A DNA stretch of 64,000 nucleotides from positions 496,001 through 560,000 of the forward strand of contig JAFEVB010000006.1 of assembly GCA_032629725.1 (NCBI GenBank). The letters run 5' to 3'. The notes beneath the pieces are model-generated. The model was not told the origin of the DNA. It worked only from the letters and a program-made list of their open reading frames with translations, and searched no databases. This DNA comes from Gremmenia infestans (lineage: Eukaryota > Ascomycota > Leotiomycetes > Helotiales > Hamatocanthoscyphaceae). The position numbers and the translations under genes are program-made. Positions 34,602-43,540 of the stretch are shown here, piece after piece; positions within the stretch are counted from its first letter, which is position 1, and each line of letters opens with the position of its first letter.

Positions 34602-36251
34602 TTAAGGGTCATCTGTGCACCAGTGTCTCTCCGACTTCAGAACCCCAGACTTGTCCCAGAGGTAGTGGACAGAACAAGTGAATGGAGGACCATGATTCTC
34701 TGCCATTAAGTAGATTCCTACATCTTCAAACCGCACCCCTTCTTTTCGCAAGCACATCGCATCCTTGAGGTTGCCTCCAAAATTATCTTCCCAAAGCTTC
34801 CTCGCATGATCTGCTGTGCACATGAGAACGAGTCTTCGGAGGTTCCTAAATGAGGAGAACGTTTTGCATAAGTTGGGCAAATAATCCTAACCAAGTTGCA
34901 TGAGTAATTGCATTGTTTTAGTACAGTATCGTCGGGCTTACCTCGTTAGTTGTTTCTTCAGGCAGAAAACGTAAAGAAAGCAGCAACGTCTCCAGAAGAG
35001 GACATGAGCTTTGAATCCTTCGAAATTCCTCGGAGCCATTCCACAAATCAAAGTTACCTCCACTGGACAGAAACAGGCGTCGCAAGCTTTTCTGGTACTT
35101 GAGGGAATCTACTATATAGGTTGGGAAATGACATGTGATACTGAGTTTTTCTAGGTGAGGAATGTCCTGTATGAATTTTGATATGTCCTTCGCCGCTTGC
35201 TTATCAGCTGCCTGGGTTTTATCTTTCTGTTTGATACACAAAATTCGAAGAGAAACTAATGAACTTGGTGGAACAGTTTTGATGAAAGATCGAGCTTCAA
35301 AACCCATCAATCGTAGGGATGTAATTGCGAAAAATCCCAGATCTCGACAACTTTTTTGGATGTGTATGGCCACTCACAGTCAGGTGTCGATAGCTCCTCC
35401 TGTTGTAGGGTTAGAGATTGTATCGGAGGCATTCGTCCGAGGATAGCCGAGAAATGCCACCCAGGAAGCATACGAAGCTCCTCGAGATTCTTTGAAGAGA
35501 TCAATAGAGCATTAAGCTCAGCAGTAATCCGCGAATCCAGTGGGTATCTATAGAATATGAGCGACGCGAGGTTCATAGGCGGTATTGACTCCAACACTGC
35601 AAGCCTTTTCTCCATAGTTTGGAAAGAGAGGTAGTTGATAGAAAAGTGTAGTCGAACATGTTGCCATGTTTGGCGGAGGGCAACTTGTATCCCAGAGGGT
35701 AGGGGGGTGCCTGGATACATTGAATTCGTTCTAGCATGATATGTCAGAAGCATAAAATGCGAAGTAACGCAGACTCGACACAACGCCACTTTACGTACCT
35801 CAATCGCTGAAATTGATTGCATTCAGAAAGGAATTTCACAAGCCGATACCAATTCAATGGCTTCTTAATCGAGAAAACCCTCGAGTGTGCTTTGATATGA
35901 GCAACTACCCGTGAAGCGAGAGGGCCTGGCCGACTAGCTATAAGTTGATTCGAAAGCTGATCGAAGTCTCGATAGAGAATTGGCGTAGCAAGGGCATTGA
36001 ATCGCTGAGATACGAGGCGTAGACCTTTAGACAAAGAACCGTCGCATTTCTGAACGTAAGATTAGCGAAGGTATATCCGAGAGAAAAAAGTAAGGAGACA
36101 GAGGACATACCAAGTTTTCCAATATGATAGTCCACAGCTCTGAGCTCAGCAGCTGTCCAAACTTAGGCTCTTATGGAACCGCCAGCTCTGGTTTCAGCTC
36201 TGCCTTTGAGGCTTTTCCGCGGCTAGGACGACGAGAAATCGGGATAATCAT
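34602..36251 (-). pseudogene. F-box/leucine-rich-repeat-like gene, apparently decayed
   Basis: Putative exons: 36251-36111, 36049-35799, 35730-34942 and 34886-34602. The three introns have good signals (GTATGT, GTACGT and GTAAGC donors; CAG or TAG acceptors) and keep phase. An F-box-like start (FGQLLSSELWTIILENL, then LRLVSQRFNALATPILYRDF) is followed by LRR-like text such as IQSLTLQQEE, ITSLRLMGF, LEKLSITC and LRRLVLMC. Two defects stop a continuous reading: an in-frame TAA at 36173-36171 just before the F-box, with no other in-frame ATG ahead of it; and a one-base frame change near 35340-35365 (around an A6 run and a T5 run), where no acceptable intron can be drawn. Intact F-box proteins recruit substrates to SCF ubiquitin ligases. 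Either a recent pseudogene or affected by assembly errors. Confidence 0.62.
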
Positions 36252-36843
36252 GATGAAGAGGGCGACAGAAACGACTTTGAAGAGCAGAGGCGGAGCTGGA
36301 GGCGAATTGAAGGTGGTGGTGCAGGACCCACGAGCAGCATCTCAAGATGTATAAGAACGACAGCAATAGACGGTGGAAAGCCTTGAGTATCTACTAAAAC
36401 TATTCTGGGTTTGCGACTGGTAGTATGGAGAGTGGCGTTATACTCAAAGATTTAGGAGACACTGATGCTGATGCCAAAATTGCCAAGTTGGAGGTTGGAA
36501 AGAAGTTGGGAGAATATAAAATACTCCAAATATCTCCAGCGTTAGTCAGCAACACATACAGCGACGACATGACACGTGCGACTGGTCAGTGAATGGTGGA
36601 ATGGAATTCACACCATATGCAAGGGAATCCATTTGGTTGAACTGCAGATAAGGCATTATTATGTTCTCTTCTCTTTTCGGAGACTGTTGACATGGGTCAA
36701 AACCACGTGAATCGATCCCTCCTCTTCAACGCTAGCTTAGTATGTATTAAAGACGAGAAATGGAGCTTTCAAGACTCAAGAACCAAGTTAGGAGGAAATA
36801 AAACCACTTACTCCATACCAATGCTCAACGCCTAACCACAGGG

Positions 36844-37110
36844 TTAATCTATCGTTCCGTTTTCATTAATCCAAATCAGTGTCTCAGAAGTTGAAAGAAA
36901 CTTCTCACTCATTTTGTCTGGAGGTATGGCATTCACTGCCTGAGTAAATTCTGGATCGAACGCTGCTTCTGGGCCCCAAAGGCCTAGCGCTCGCATCGCG
37001 CCGCCCTTCAGACACAACCCTGGCCAGTCATACACCGAGAGGTGAACAATACGTTCCAGAGACCGTTCTATAAGGAAAGGAGAAGTTCATTCACTCATTC
37101 CGTCCATGTG
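36844..37110 (-). other. possible terminal exon or gene remnant
   Basis: An open minus-strand frame with coding-like composition (VYDWPGLCLKGG, LGLWGPEAAFDPEF, then ETLIWINENGTID before the stop). It starts just after an in-frame TGA, and TTATAG near 37070 could be a splice acceptor, but I find no upstream exon. Could be a relic, a short gene or chance. Family not recognised. Confidence 0.3.
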
Positions 37111-37170
37111 TTCTATTCTGTTGCCGTCGCCTCTTACAATACCTCGAAAGTCAGATCCTACCTACAACAC

Positions 37171-37224
37171 ATGACCACTCAGATCTCCAACCTCCCAGTC
37201 AGTCACCGTACAAACAATCGATAA
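37171..37224 (+). promoter_or_regulatory. short upstream ORF in the leader of the orphan gene
   Basis: ATG-initiated 17-codon ORF ending 12 nt before the start codon of the downstream gene. If transcribed in the same mRNA it could reduce translation; inference only. Confidence 0.35.
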
Positions 37225-37236
37225 AATCCCGAAGCC

Positions 37237-37836
37237 ATGGTCCCCAAAACGCAGACCAACGTACCTGCTACCCCTACCAAGGTAAAACTACCTACCCCGA
37301 CTTCAAACTCCACGTTTTCCCATACGAATACCTGCTAATGCTTAGCATATAGAACCACAGCCAAGAACTGTTATATACCCCCTCAGATACTACAACACAA
37401 GACCAATCTCCCAAGCACCCTACAACCGACGAGCCAGAGTCCAAATCCATGGACCCCAAGCTACACATCGACATACCTGCTGCCCCTATCAAGGTAACTC
37501 CACACCACACCACACCAGCCCAACTCCAAGCTCCCCGCTATTTATATACAAAGATATAACTGCTAGCACTTAGCTAATTTATAGAACCACGACCAAGAGC
37601 TAGAACATACCACCTCATCCGCTCTTTCCAAACCCGACACTATAGCCCTTATCTGGCAACGGCTGGCAGCTCTAGAGCAGGACATGGAAAAGAATGCGGA
37701 CAAACTGGATCGTCAGATGGCAAGGCATGAACGTGAGATGGCCGTCCTGGAGCAGAAGGTAGATGACCTGGTGCGAGGTAGGATATGGACGGAGGGATGG
37801 GTGCAGTATTCGGTGCTGGAGAAATTATTACTGTAG
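37237..37836 (+). CDS. small orphan protein from three exons, containing a duplicated exon-intron module
   Basis: Exons 37237-37281, 37353-37493 and 37585-37836 encode 145 aa. Both introns are phase 0 with GTAA donors, a CTAAT branch point and ATAG acceptors. The exon 1 end (VPATPTK) resembles the exon 2 end (IPAAPIK), and the exon 2 start (NHSQELLYTPS) resembles the exon 3 start (NHDQELEHTTS), so an exon-intron unit has been duplicated. Residues ~85-130 form a charged amphipathic helix (LAALEQDMEKNADKLDRQMA, then EREMAVLEQKVDDL), probably a coiled coil. No signal peptide; function unknown. Each exon is too short for a simple ORF scan. Supported by the clean splicing and duplicated structure, not by homology. 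Confidence 0.6.
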
Positions 37837-38106
37837 ATTTCAATTAGGTGGCGCAGGATGAAAGGAAGAATTGATATAATACGTCGATGCATCAATGAAT
37901 GCATTAGGAGAGATTTGTTGAGTAGTGTGGAGTGGTTGATGGTTGTGACATACAGGTACCATGTGTTGGTTCGTGCAGCAGATAATTAATGTACGGACGG
38001 TAAATGAGGGATGTAGAGAGATAAAAAGGGGGGATGTATGTGTCGATACATTGCAAAGTATTAAGAAAGGATACTTCGAAATCGAATCCGAGATTCTACC
38101 ATTCCA

Positions 38107-38744
38107 CTACCTACTTCCCAAAGCTTCTTTCCAAATCCCCACCAACGGGCCCCCAATCCCAAATACAGGATCACTATCTGGCACAGGAACAGCCCTCGCG
38201 TTCCGCGCCTTCTGCATCGTTTCTTCTTCGCCCGCTCTACAGAAGTTGTTGTCCCAGTGCGGACTGCCCTGTTGTTTTCATCATCAGATCAGACCCCTTC
38301 ATTCAGACCCAACAAGAGCAGTAGGTAATAAGTTACACATACCTTAGGATACAGTCCCACATACTCATAGTCCTTCGAACTCTCCAAACAACAATGCGCC
38401 ACTCCAGCCGGCAGCACAATAGCATCGCCTTCCGCTATTTCCACAACCAACCGATCCTCACCCTCATCAACATCTACATCTAACGGTCCTTGCCCAAGCA
38501 ACAGTTTCGAATGCCCTTTAAACACAGCATAACATTCATGCGTGACGGAATGGAAATGATGCGTGGGGTAGTGCTTGAAAATCCCGCCTTTCAGCCAGTG
38601 GTGCGGTTCGATCGTTGAGCATACTAGCGCGGGGCTGGCTGGAAGGGGGATGGCGGACCGGTAGATTAACACAGGGAGGGGAGAGTTAGGGACGTGGGGG
38701 GTGGGATGGGGGATATGGTGTTGTTCGGGTGGTGACATGGGCAT
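38107..38744 (-). CDS. YjlB-type cupin protein
   Basis: Exons 38744-38343 and 38268-38107 give 187 aa; the 74-nt phase-0 intron runs GTATGT...AACAG. Cupin motif 1 is HHFHSVTHECYAVFKG, with His residues and Glu as metal ligands. Motif 2 is GDAIVLPAGVAHCC. The junction yields the family signature YPKGSPHWDNNF. YjlB-like cupins are small cytosolic metal-binding proteins of unknown substrate, widespread in bacteria and fungi. The far C-terminus (GGPLVGIWKEAL) is also typical. Confidence 0.85.
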
Positions 38745-38895
38745 CTTTGGCTTTATCGTGCTTGCTGAGGAGGAGAGGTGAGGTGTGAAGAAGGGATGGC
38801 GGGGTAAGGGGGTACACCCCCACTGTCGATCTAACCGCCACCACCATCACCGACCATACCTATTGGAAGAGCCTCAAATGGGAAATGCACGAGGC

Positions 38896-39387
38896 TCAAA
38901 TGGCATCTCCCACTGCCCAAGTCCCGACTGGCTCTGGTCGAGTGGAGAACAGAATCTTGTGCTTGACAATCTCCACAATCTCCAACTCATCGCTCTGCTG
39001 TCCTTCCTCCATGTCCAGGTCCATCTGCTCGCCCGACGCGTCTATACGCTTCCTGATAACCGCAATGGCTTTCGGAAGCTTCTTGACTTCTCCCGTGAGC
39101 CTTTGATGCTTTCCCACGTAAAGATAGACGCGCTTCATCCATGCTGTGTTTGACGCGTCTTTAGGATCGTAATCTGGGAATACGAGACGCCCGATAGGCG
39201 TTTGCTGGCATCCTGGCAATTGAGACTCCGTAGATTCTTCGGGTTGATCCGGGAGATTGATGGTTCCTTGGAGTTCTAGCAGTGCCAGGCCGGAGGGGGT
39301 TTGGAGCAGTTGGGGGAGGGTATTGCGAGATGAGTTTTCGGGGAGAAGGGGGACTGAAGGCGACGCGTGTAAAGGGACTGAACTCAT
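38896..39387 (-). CDS. CTF8: chromosome transmission fidelity protein 8 (Ctf8)
   Basis: Single exon, 163 aa from the ATG at 39387; the frame extends 33 nt further upstream but only with a TTG codon. Ctf8 features are LALLELQGTINLP, IGRLVFPDYD, KRVYLYVGKHQRLTGEVKKL and a final KAIAVIRKR plus a C-terminal beta strand (VEIVKHKILFSTRP). With Ctf18 and Dcc1 it forms the alternative RFC clamp loader that loads PCNA and supports sister-chromatid cohesion in the nucleus. It diverges from the eS6 gene over a 262-bp shared promoter. Confidence 0.85.
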   Translation of the reverse strand: MSSVPLHASPSVPLLPENSSRNTLPQLLQTPSGLALLELQGTINLPDQPEESTESQLPGCQQTPIGRLVFPDYDPKDASNTAWMKRVYLYVGKHQRLTGEVKKLPKAIAVIRKRIDASGEQMDLDMEEGQQSDELEIVEIVKHKILFSTRPEPVGTWAVGDAI

Positions 39388-39649
39388 CGTGAAAAAATCT
39401 TTACAAGGTTGCAACTTCAAAGGACAGTTATTCAGAACGATGAAAAACTGCCTTTTGTGAAGATTATTTCTCCATCAGATCCATGTAAAGGTAAATTAAT
39501 CACATGACCGAATTAATACTTGGGCCCCTCGGCCTGTCATGTGCTCGGTAACCTTAAATCATTAGCGTGCACGACCAGGGAAGATTCCCACATTTGAATT
39601 TTACACGAAATCGGATTGAACAACCTACGACAACGACAACAACGCAACC
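39388..39649. promoter_or_regulatory. compact divergent promoter, Ctf8 / eS6
   Basis: Only 262 bp separate two outward-facing start codons, so the promoters must overlap. The eS6 leader is CA-rich just before its ATG. No motif assigned. Confidence 0.6.
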
Positions 39650-40723
39650 ATGAAGTTGGTAAGTACTCCTCCTATACAGTCTGCCATTACAATTGAGTTG
39701 AGACAATAGCTAACATATGTCTATAGAACATCTCCTTCGTAAGCTCCCTCTCCCTCTCGACTCGACTCGACTCCATTCGGAATACCCTCACGAATGAATA
39801 ATTGACTAACAATCCCCAGCCTGCCAATGGCAGCCAGAAGCTGGTAGAGATCGAAGATGAGAAGAAATTGCGCATCTTCATGGACAAGAGGTACGCTACG
39901 ATACGCGCTTCGTCGCAAAAGGCATACGATGAGGCAGGGCTGATATACTCTACAGAATGGGCGCCGAAGTCCCAGGAGACAGCGTTGGCGATGAGTTCAA
40001 GGGCTACATCTTCAGAATCACCGGCGGCAACGACAAGCAAGGTTTCCCCATGAAGCAGGGAGTCATGCACCCTACGCGTGTCCGTCTCCTGCTCTCCGAC
40101 GGCCACTCCTGCTACCGCCCTCGCCGCACCGGTGAGCGCAAGCGCAAGTCTGTCCGTGGCTGCATCGTCGCCATGGATCTGTCCGTGCTGGCTCTCAGCA
40201 TCGCCAAGCAAGGTGACGCCGATATCCCCGGCCTGACAGACGTCGTGCACCCCAAGCGTCTCGGTCCCAAGCGGGCCACCAAGATCCGAAAGTTCTTCGG
40301 CCTCACCAAGGATGACGATGTACGTACCAACCCGTATATCCTCATCGCCTGTGCTTTGCGCAGAGTGTGAGATGAGTACTTTGCTGATGAAGTGCTGTCA
40401 AAATTTAGGTCCGCAAGTTCGTTATCCGTCGCGAGGTTCAGCCAAAGGGTGAGGGCAAGAAGCCATACACCAAGGCCCCTAAGATTCAGCGTCTGGTTAC
40501 CCCCCAGCGTCTGCAACACAAGCGTCACCGTATCGCCCTCAAGCGTCGTAACGCTGAGAAGACCAAGGATGCTGCCGTATGTCCTACCCTCCCTACCATA
40601 TTAATTCAACTCCTAACATTTCTACAGAACGAATACGCCGCCATCCTCGCCAAGCGTGTCTCCGAGACCAAGGCCCACAAGGCCGATGCCCGCAAGCGTC
40701 GTGCTTCATCCATGCGCAAGTAG
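39650..40723 (+). CDS. RPS6: 40S ribosomal protein S6 (eS6)
   Basis: Six exons: 39650-39658, 39727-39738, 39820-39890, 39956-40319, 40409-40576 and 40628-40723; 239 aa. The first two coding exons are only 9 and 12 nt (MKL, NISF), yet they splice to give the invariant start MKLNISFPANGSQKLVEIED. Family blocks include GDEFKGYIFRITGGNDKQGF, RKSVRGCIVAMDLSVLAL and KIRKFFGLTKDDDVRKFV. The C-terminus RKRRASSMRK keeps the serine pair phosphorylated by TOR-dependent AGC kinases in other eukaryotes. Structural protein of the 40S subunit. Confidence 0.97.
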
Positions 40724-41406
40724 ATACCTCGACCTGGACTTTTGGCTTTCGGTCTGATGTAGATTTGATTTTTCCGGCATAAGCATTAGCATACCATCAT
40801 GAAATAAAGGGGTTATGGGATGGGATAAACCAGATCTTGCTTCTGTTTCTCCTAAGGTCTGCACTTTTTTGATGCCCATGTTACCTAGCTAGGCGTCTAT
40901 CCACAAAGAAAGAAAAGTAAAATTGAATTGACCAACCTATAAGCCCTAAATCGAATTGTCCTTGTGTTGTTGTGATAACGGAATTGCAAGTCTCATGCCA
41001 TAGCTTGGTATGAATAAATTTCACTCCGCAAAACAATACAAGGCCCTCCGTGTACTAATAACCCCTTGCTTGCATTTTTCAATCTCAATACAAGTCCAAA
41101 TGCCGTATAAATTACCCGTAGTGGTTTAATCCCCTCACGAACAAATCGAGCGACGCAATACTAAACTGGTAAATCAAGATGCGAAATTTAAGTGCTACTA
41201 TATGAGCATTTTCTTCTAGAGTAATTGCTATCGAAAACTTCTTTTTTGTGCGTATGCACGTAGGTACGGATAGCTGAAACGCAAAATATTAAACCCCCCC
41301 CCGCAATGTACACCAAACGCCCTCGCTCTCCTCCCTGACTCTGCTCTCTCCCCCCCCCCTCCCCTTCTTACCAACCCCCTCCACACAACTCCCACCCATA
41401 ACCTAC
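40724..41406. other. intergenic region between convergent eS6 and PRPP synthetase genes
   Basis: 3' UTRs of both genes. Includes C-rich runs near 41297-41305 and 41351-41363. No gene. Confidence 0.6.
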
Positions 41407-42741
41407 CTAAGGCGCATTCGTAAAAAGAAAACTCACACTCTCCCCATTGTGCGTCCTCCTAATGGCCTCCGCCAACGTCGCACTAATATCCATAACCCTT
41501 AACAACTGACAACTCTCCGCCTTCTCGCCCAGTGGCACCGTATTCGTAACCACGACCCTGCTCAGTCCACTCTTATTCAGCGTCTCGATCGCATTCCCGC
41601 TCAAAATCCCGTGCGTGACAATGGCAACCACTTCCTTCGCGCCGTGCGACAGCAAAGTCTCGGCAGCTTTGACCAAAGTGCCGCACGTGTCCGCCATGTC
41701 GTCTACGAGGATCGCGATCCGCGAGGATACGGAGCCGACGAGCACCATGCGCGATACTTCGTTGGGGCGCGCGCGCTCTTTATGGATGAGCGCGAAAGGG
41801 AGGTCCAGGCGGTCTGCTATTGATGTTGCGCTGGGAGGGGGTGTTAGTGAGGCTCTTGGTTGATTGCTTCTTACTCCTCCACTTCCACTTCCACATGAAC
41901 ATCCAGATGCAACCAGAAATGAACGAAAATAAAAGGCGTGATATAAAGAAAACAAGAAACCAATTCACAAACAGCAAAAAGACTAACCGTTTAGCACCCC
42001 CAGCATCCGGACTAACAATCACACAGTCCGCCACATTCAAATTCTCCCTAATCCATCTCAGAGTACTAGGTTCCGCATACAGATTATCCACCGGAACATT
42101 GAAGAAGCCCTGAATCTGACTCGCATGCAGATCCATCGTGATAACATGGTTAGTCCCTGCGATCTGCAGCATATTGGCAATCAGCTTTGCGGAAATCGGA
42201 GCCCGCGATTTGTCTTTCTTGTCCTGGCGCGCGTAGGGGAAGTTCGGGAGTACGGCTGTGATGCGGCGTGCCGAGGCGGTTTTGCAAGCATTTATCATGA
42301 TTAGGAGTTCCATGAGCCCGTCGTTTATGTCGCCCGGGGCGGTTGATTGGAGGATGAATACTGGGGGAGATGTTAGCTTTTTGTTTCTTCTTCGACCTTC
42401 TCTTTTGTGGGATGAGGGAGTCGGGAGTTGTATGGAAGCTTGGATGGGATGGGGATATAGAGCAGTTGGACGGGAATGCCAACGTACCATCTTCATCCCT
42501 AACACTCTCTCCAACCGTAACGCTAGTCTCTTTATTCGAATAATTGAGACTCATCGTCTTCGCGAGATCAATGCCCAATCTGTAATTCTTATATCAGCCA
42601 TGCTTCCTTCCATCCCTCCACGTTCACACGCCCCATAATACCATAAAAAAAAACAAAAAGAAGCACCCACCTCGCAGCAACCTGCTTCGCCAACTGCGGA
42701 TGGCTATTGCCCGTAAGCAACTTGATCGAATTCGTCGCCAT
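41407..42741 (-). CDS. ribose-phosphate pyrophosphokinase (PRPP synthetase)
   Basis: Exons 42741-42671, 42579-42488, 42360-41988 and 41830-41407; 319 aa, the usual length, with no insertion. Recognisable blocks are IKLLTGNSHPQLAKQVA at the N-terminus, FILQSTAPGDINDGLMELLI, the catalytic flexible loop YARQDKKDKSRAPISAK, DLHASQIQGFF, VSPDAGGAKR and the PRPP-binding loop ILVDDMADTCGTL. It converts ribose 5-phosphate and ATP to PRPP for purine, pyrimidine, histidine and tryptophan synthesis in the cytosol. Fungi carry several paralogues, and I cannot say which this is. Confidence 0.95.
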
Positions 42742-43540
42742 TATTCCGTCTGTATTCCTTCCTTCCTTTCCTTTCTCCTCTCCTCTCTTTTCGTTTATCC
42801 CGACCGCCTTTCTTTCCCCTGGCGGCTGGCAGAAGATATCGTGGAATAGGCAGAAGACAGATACAACTAGCACTTATGAGATGTGGTGGTGTGAGGTGAG
42901 GTGGGAAAAGTGTAGGCTGTCCGTCGGTTTGAATGATATTCGAGTCCGCTGCCATAAAAAGTTTTAGCGGGGTGGAACCATGGTTTTTGAGACGCTATGC
43001 CAAAAGCGGGTGTGGGGTTGCTTGGTTAGTCAGCTGTCCGATCGAGTAAGCGTACATTGTCTGACTTCGCTCGCTCGCTCGCTCACATTCATCAAAGTCT
43101 AGCATACAATAAATACTTTTAATTTGGAAGCAATTAGTCTTGCCATATCCTCGAAATTGCCAATGCATCAATTTATGATGGTATTGTTATCTATTTTACA
43201 AACATCCATTCCATCGCATCCCGTTCCTTCCATTCCCCAGCCTATTAGCATTCAGAAGAATCAACAAAGGACCTGCACTTCCTCGATGAAACCCCCATAC
43301 CCTAAGGCCGGCCTTCTTTCTTTCTACCAAACCAAACCCCCAAGAAGCAACGCACTTATGCACACCTGAATTTAATGAATGAAGAAACACCCAACCAGTT
43401 GATCTGATCGCAAATACATGTCGAGAAGTAAAAACTTTGTATCAATAGGACGCCGTTCGAAAATGCTTATCAAGGCTGCCAATGCATGATGTTCGTTATG
43501 ATGAAAAGGGTGTGGTGAAATGTTGAAGTCCGAGACTTGT
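42742..43540. other. intergenic region between PRPP synthetase and the HECT ligase
   Basis: Promoter of the PRPP synthetase gene and 3' flank of the HECT gene. A short GCTC repeat lies near 43068-43083. No gene recognised. Confidence 0.55.

Larger units (their letters stand above)
36252..37236. other. region between the F-box relic and the small orphan gene
   Basis: Holds one minus-strand ORF fragment (listed separately) and the 5' leader of the plus-strand orphan gene, including a short upstream ORF. Nothing else recognised. Confidence 0.45.

Noticed and set aside
39687..40250. 187-codon minus-strand frame across eS6
   Set aside because: Antisense shadow of a certain ribosomal gene; it covers introns and exons alike.
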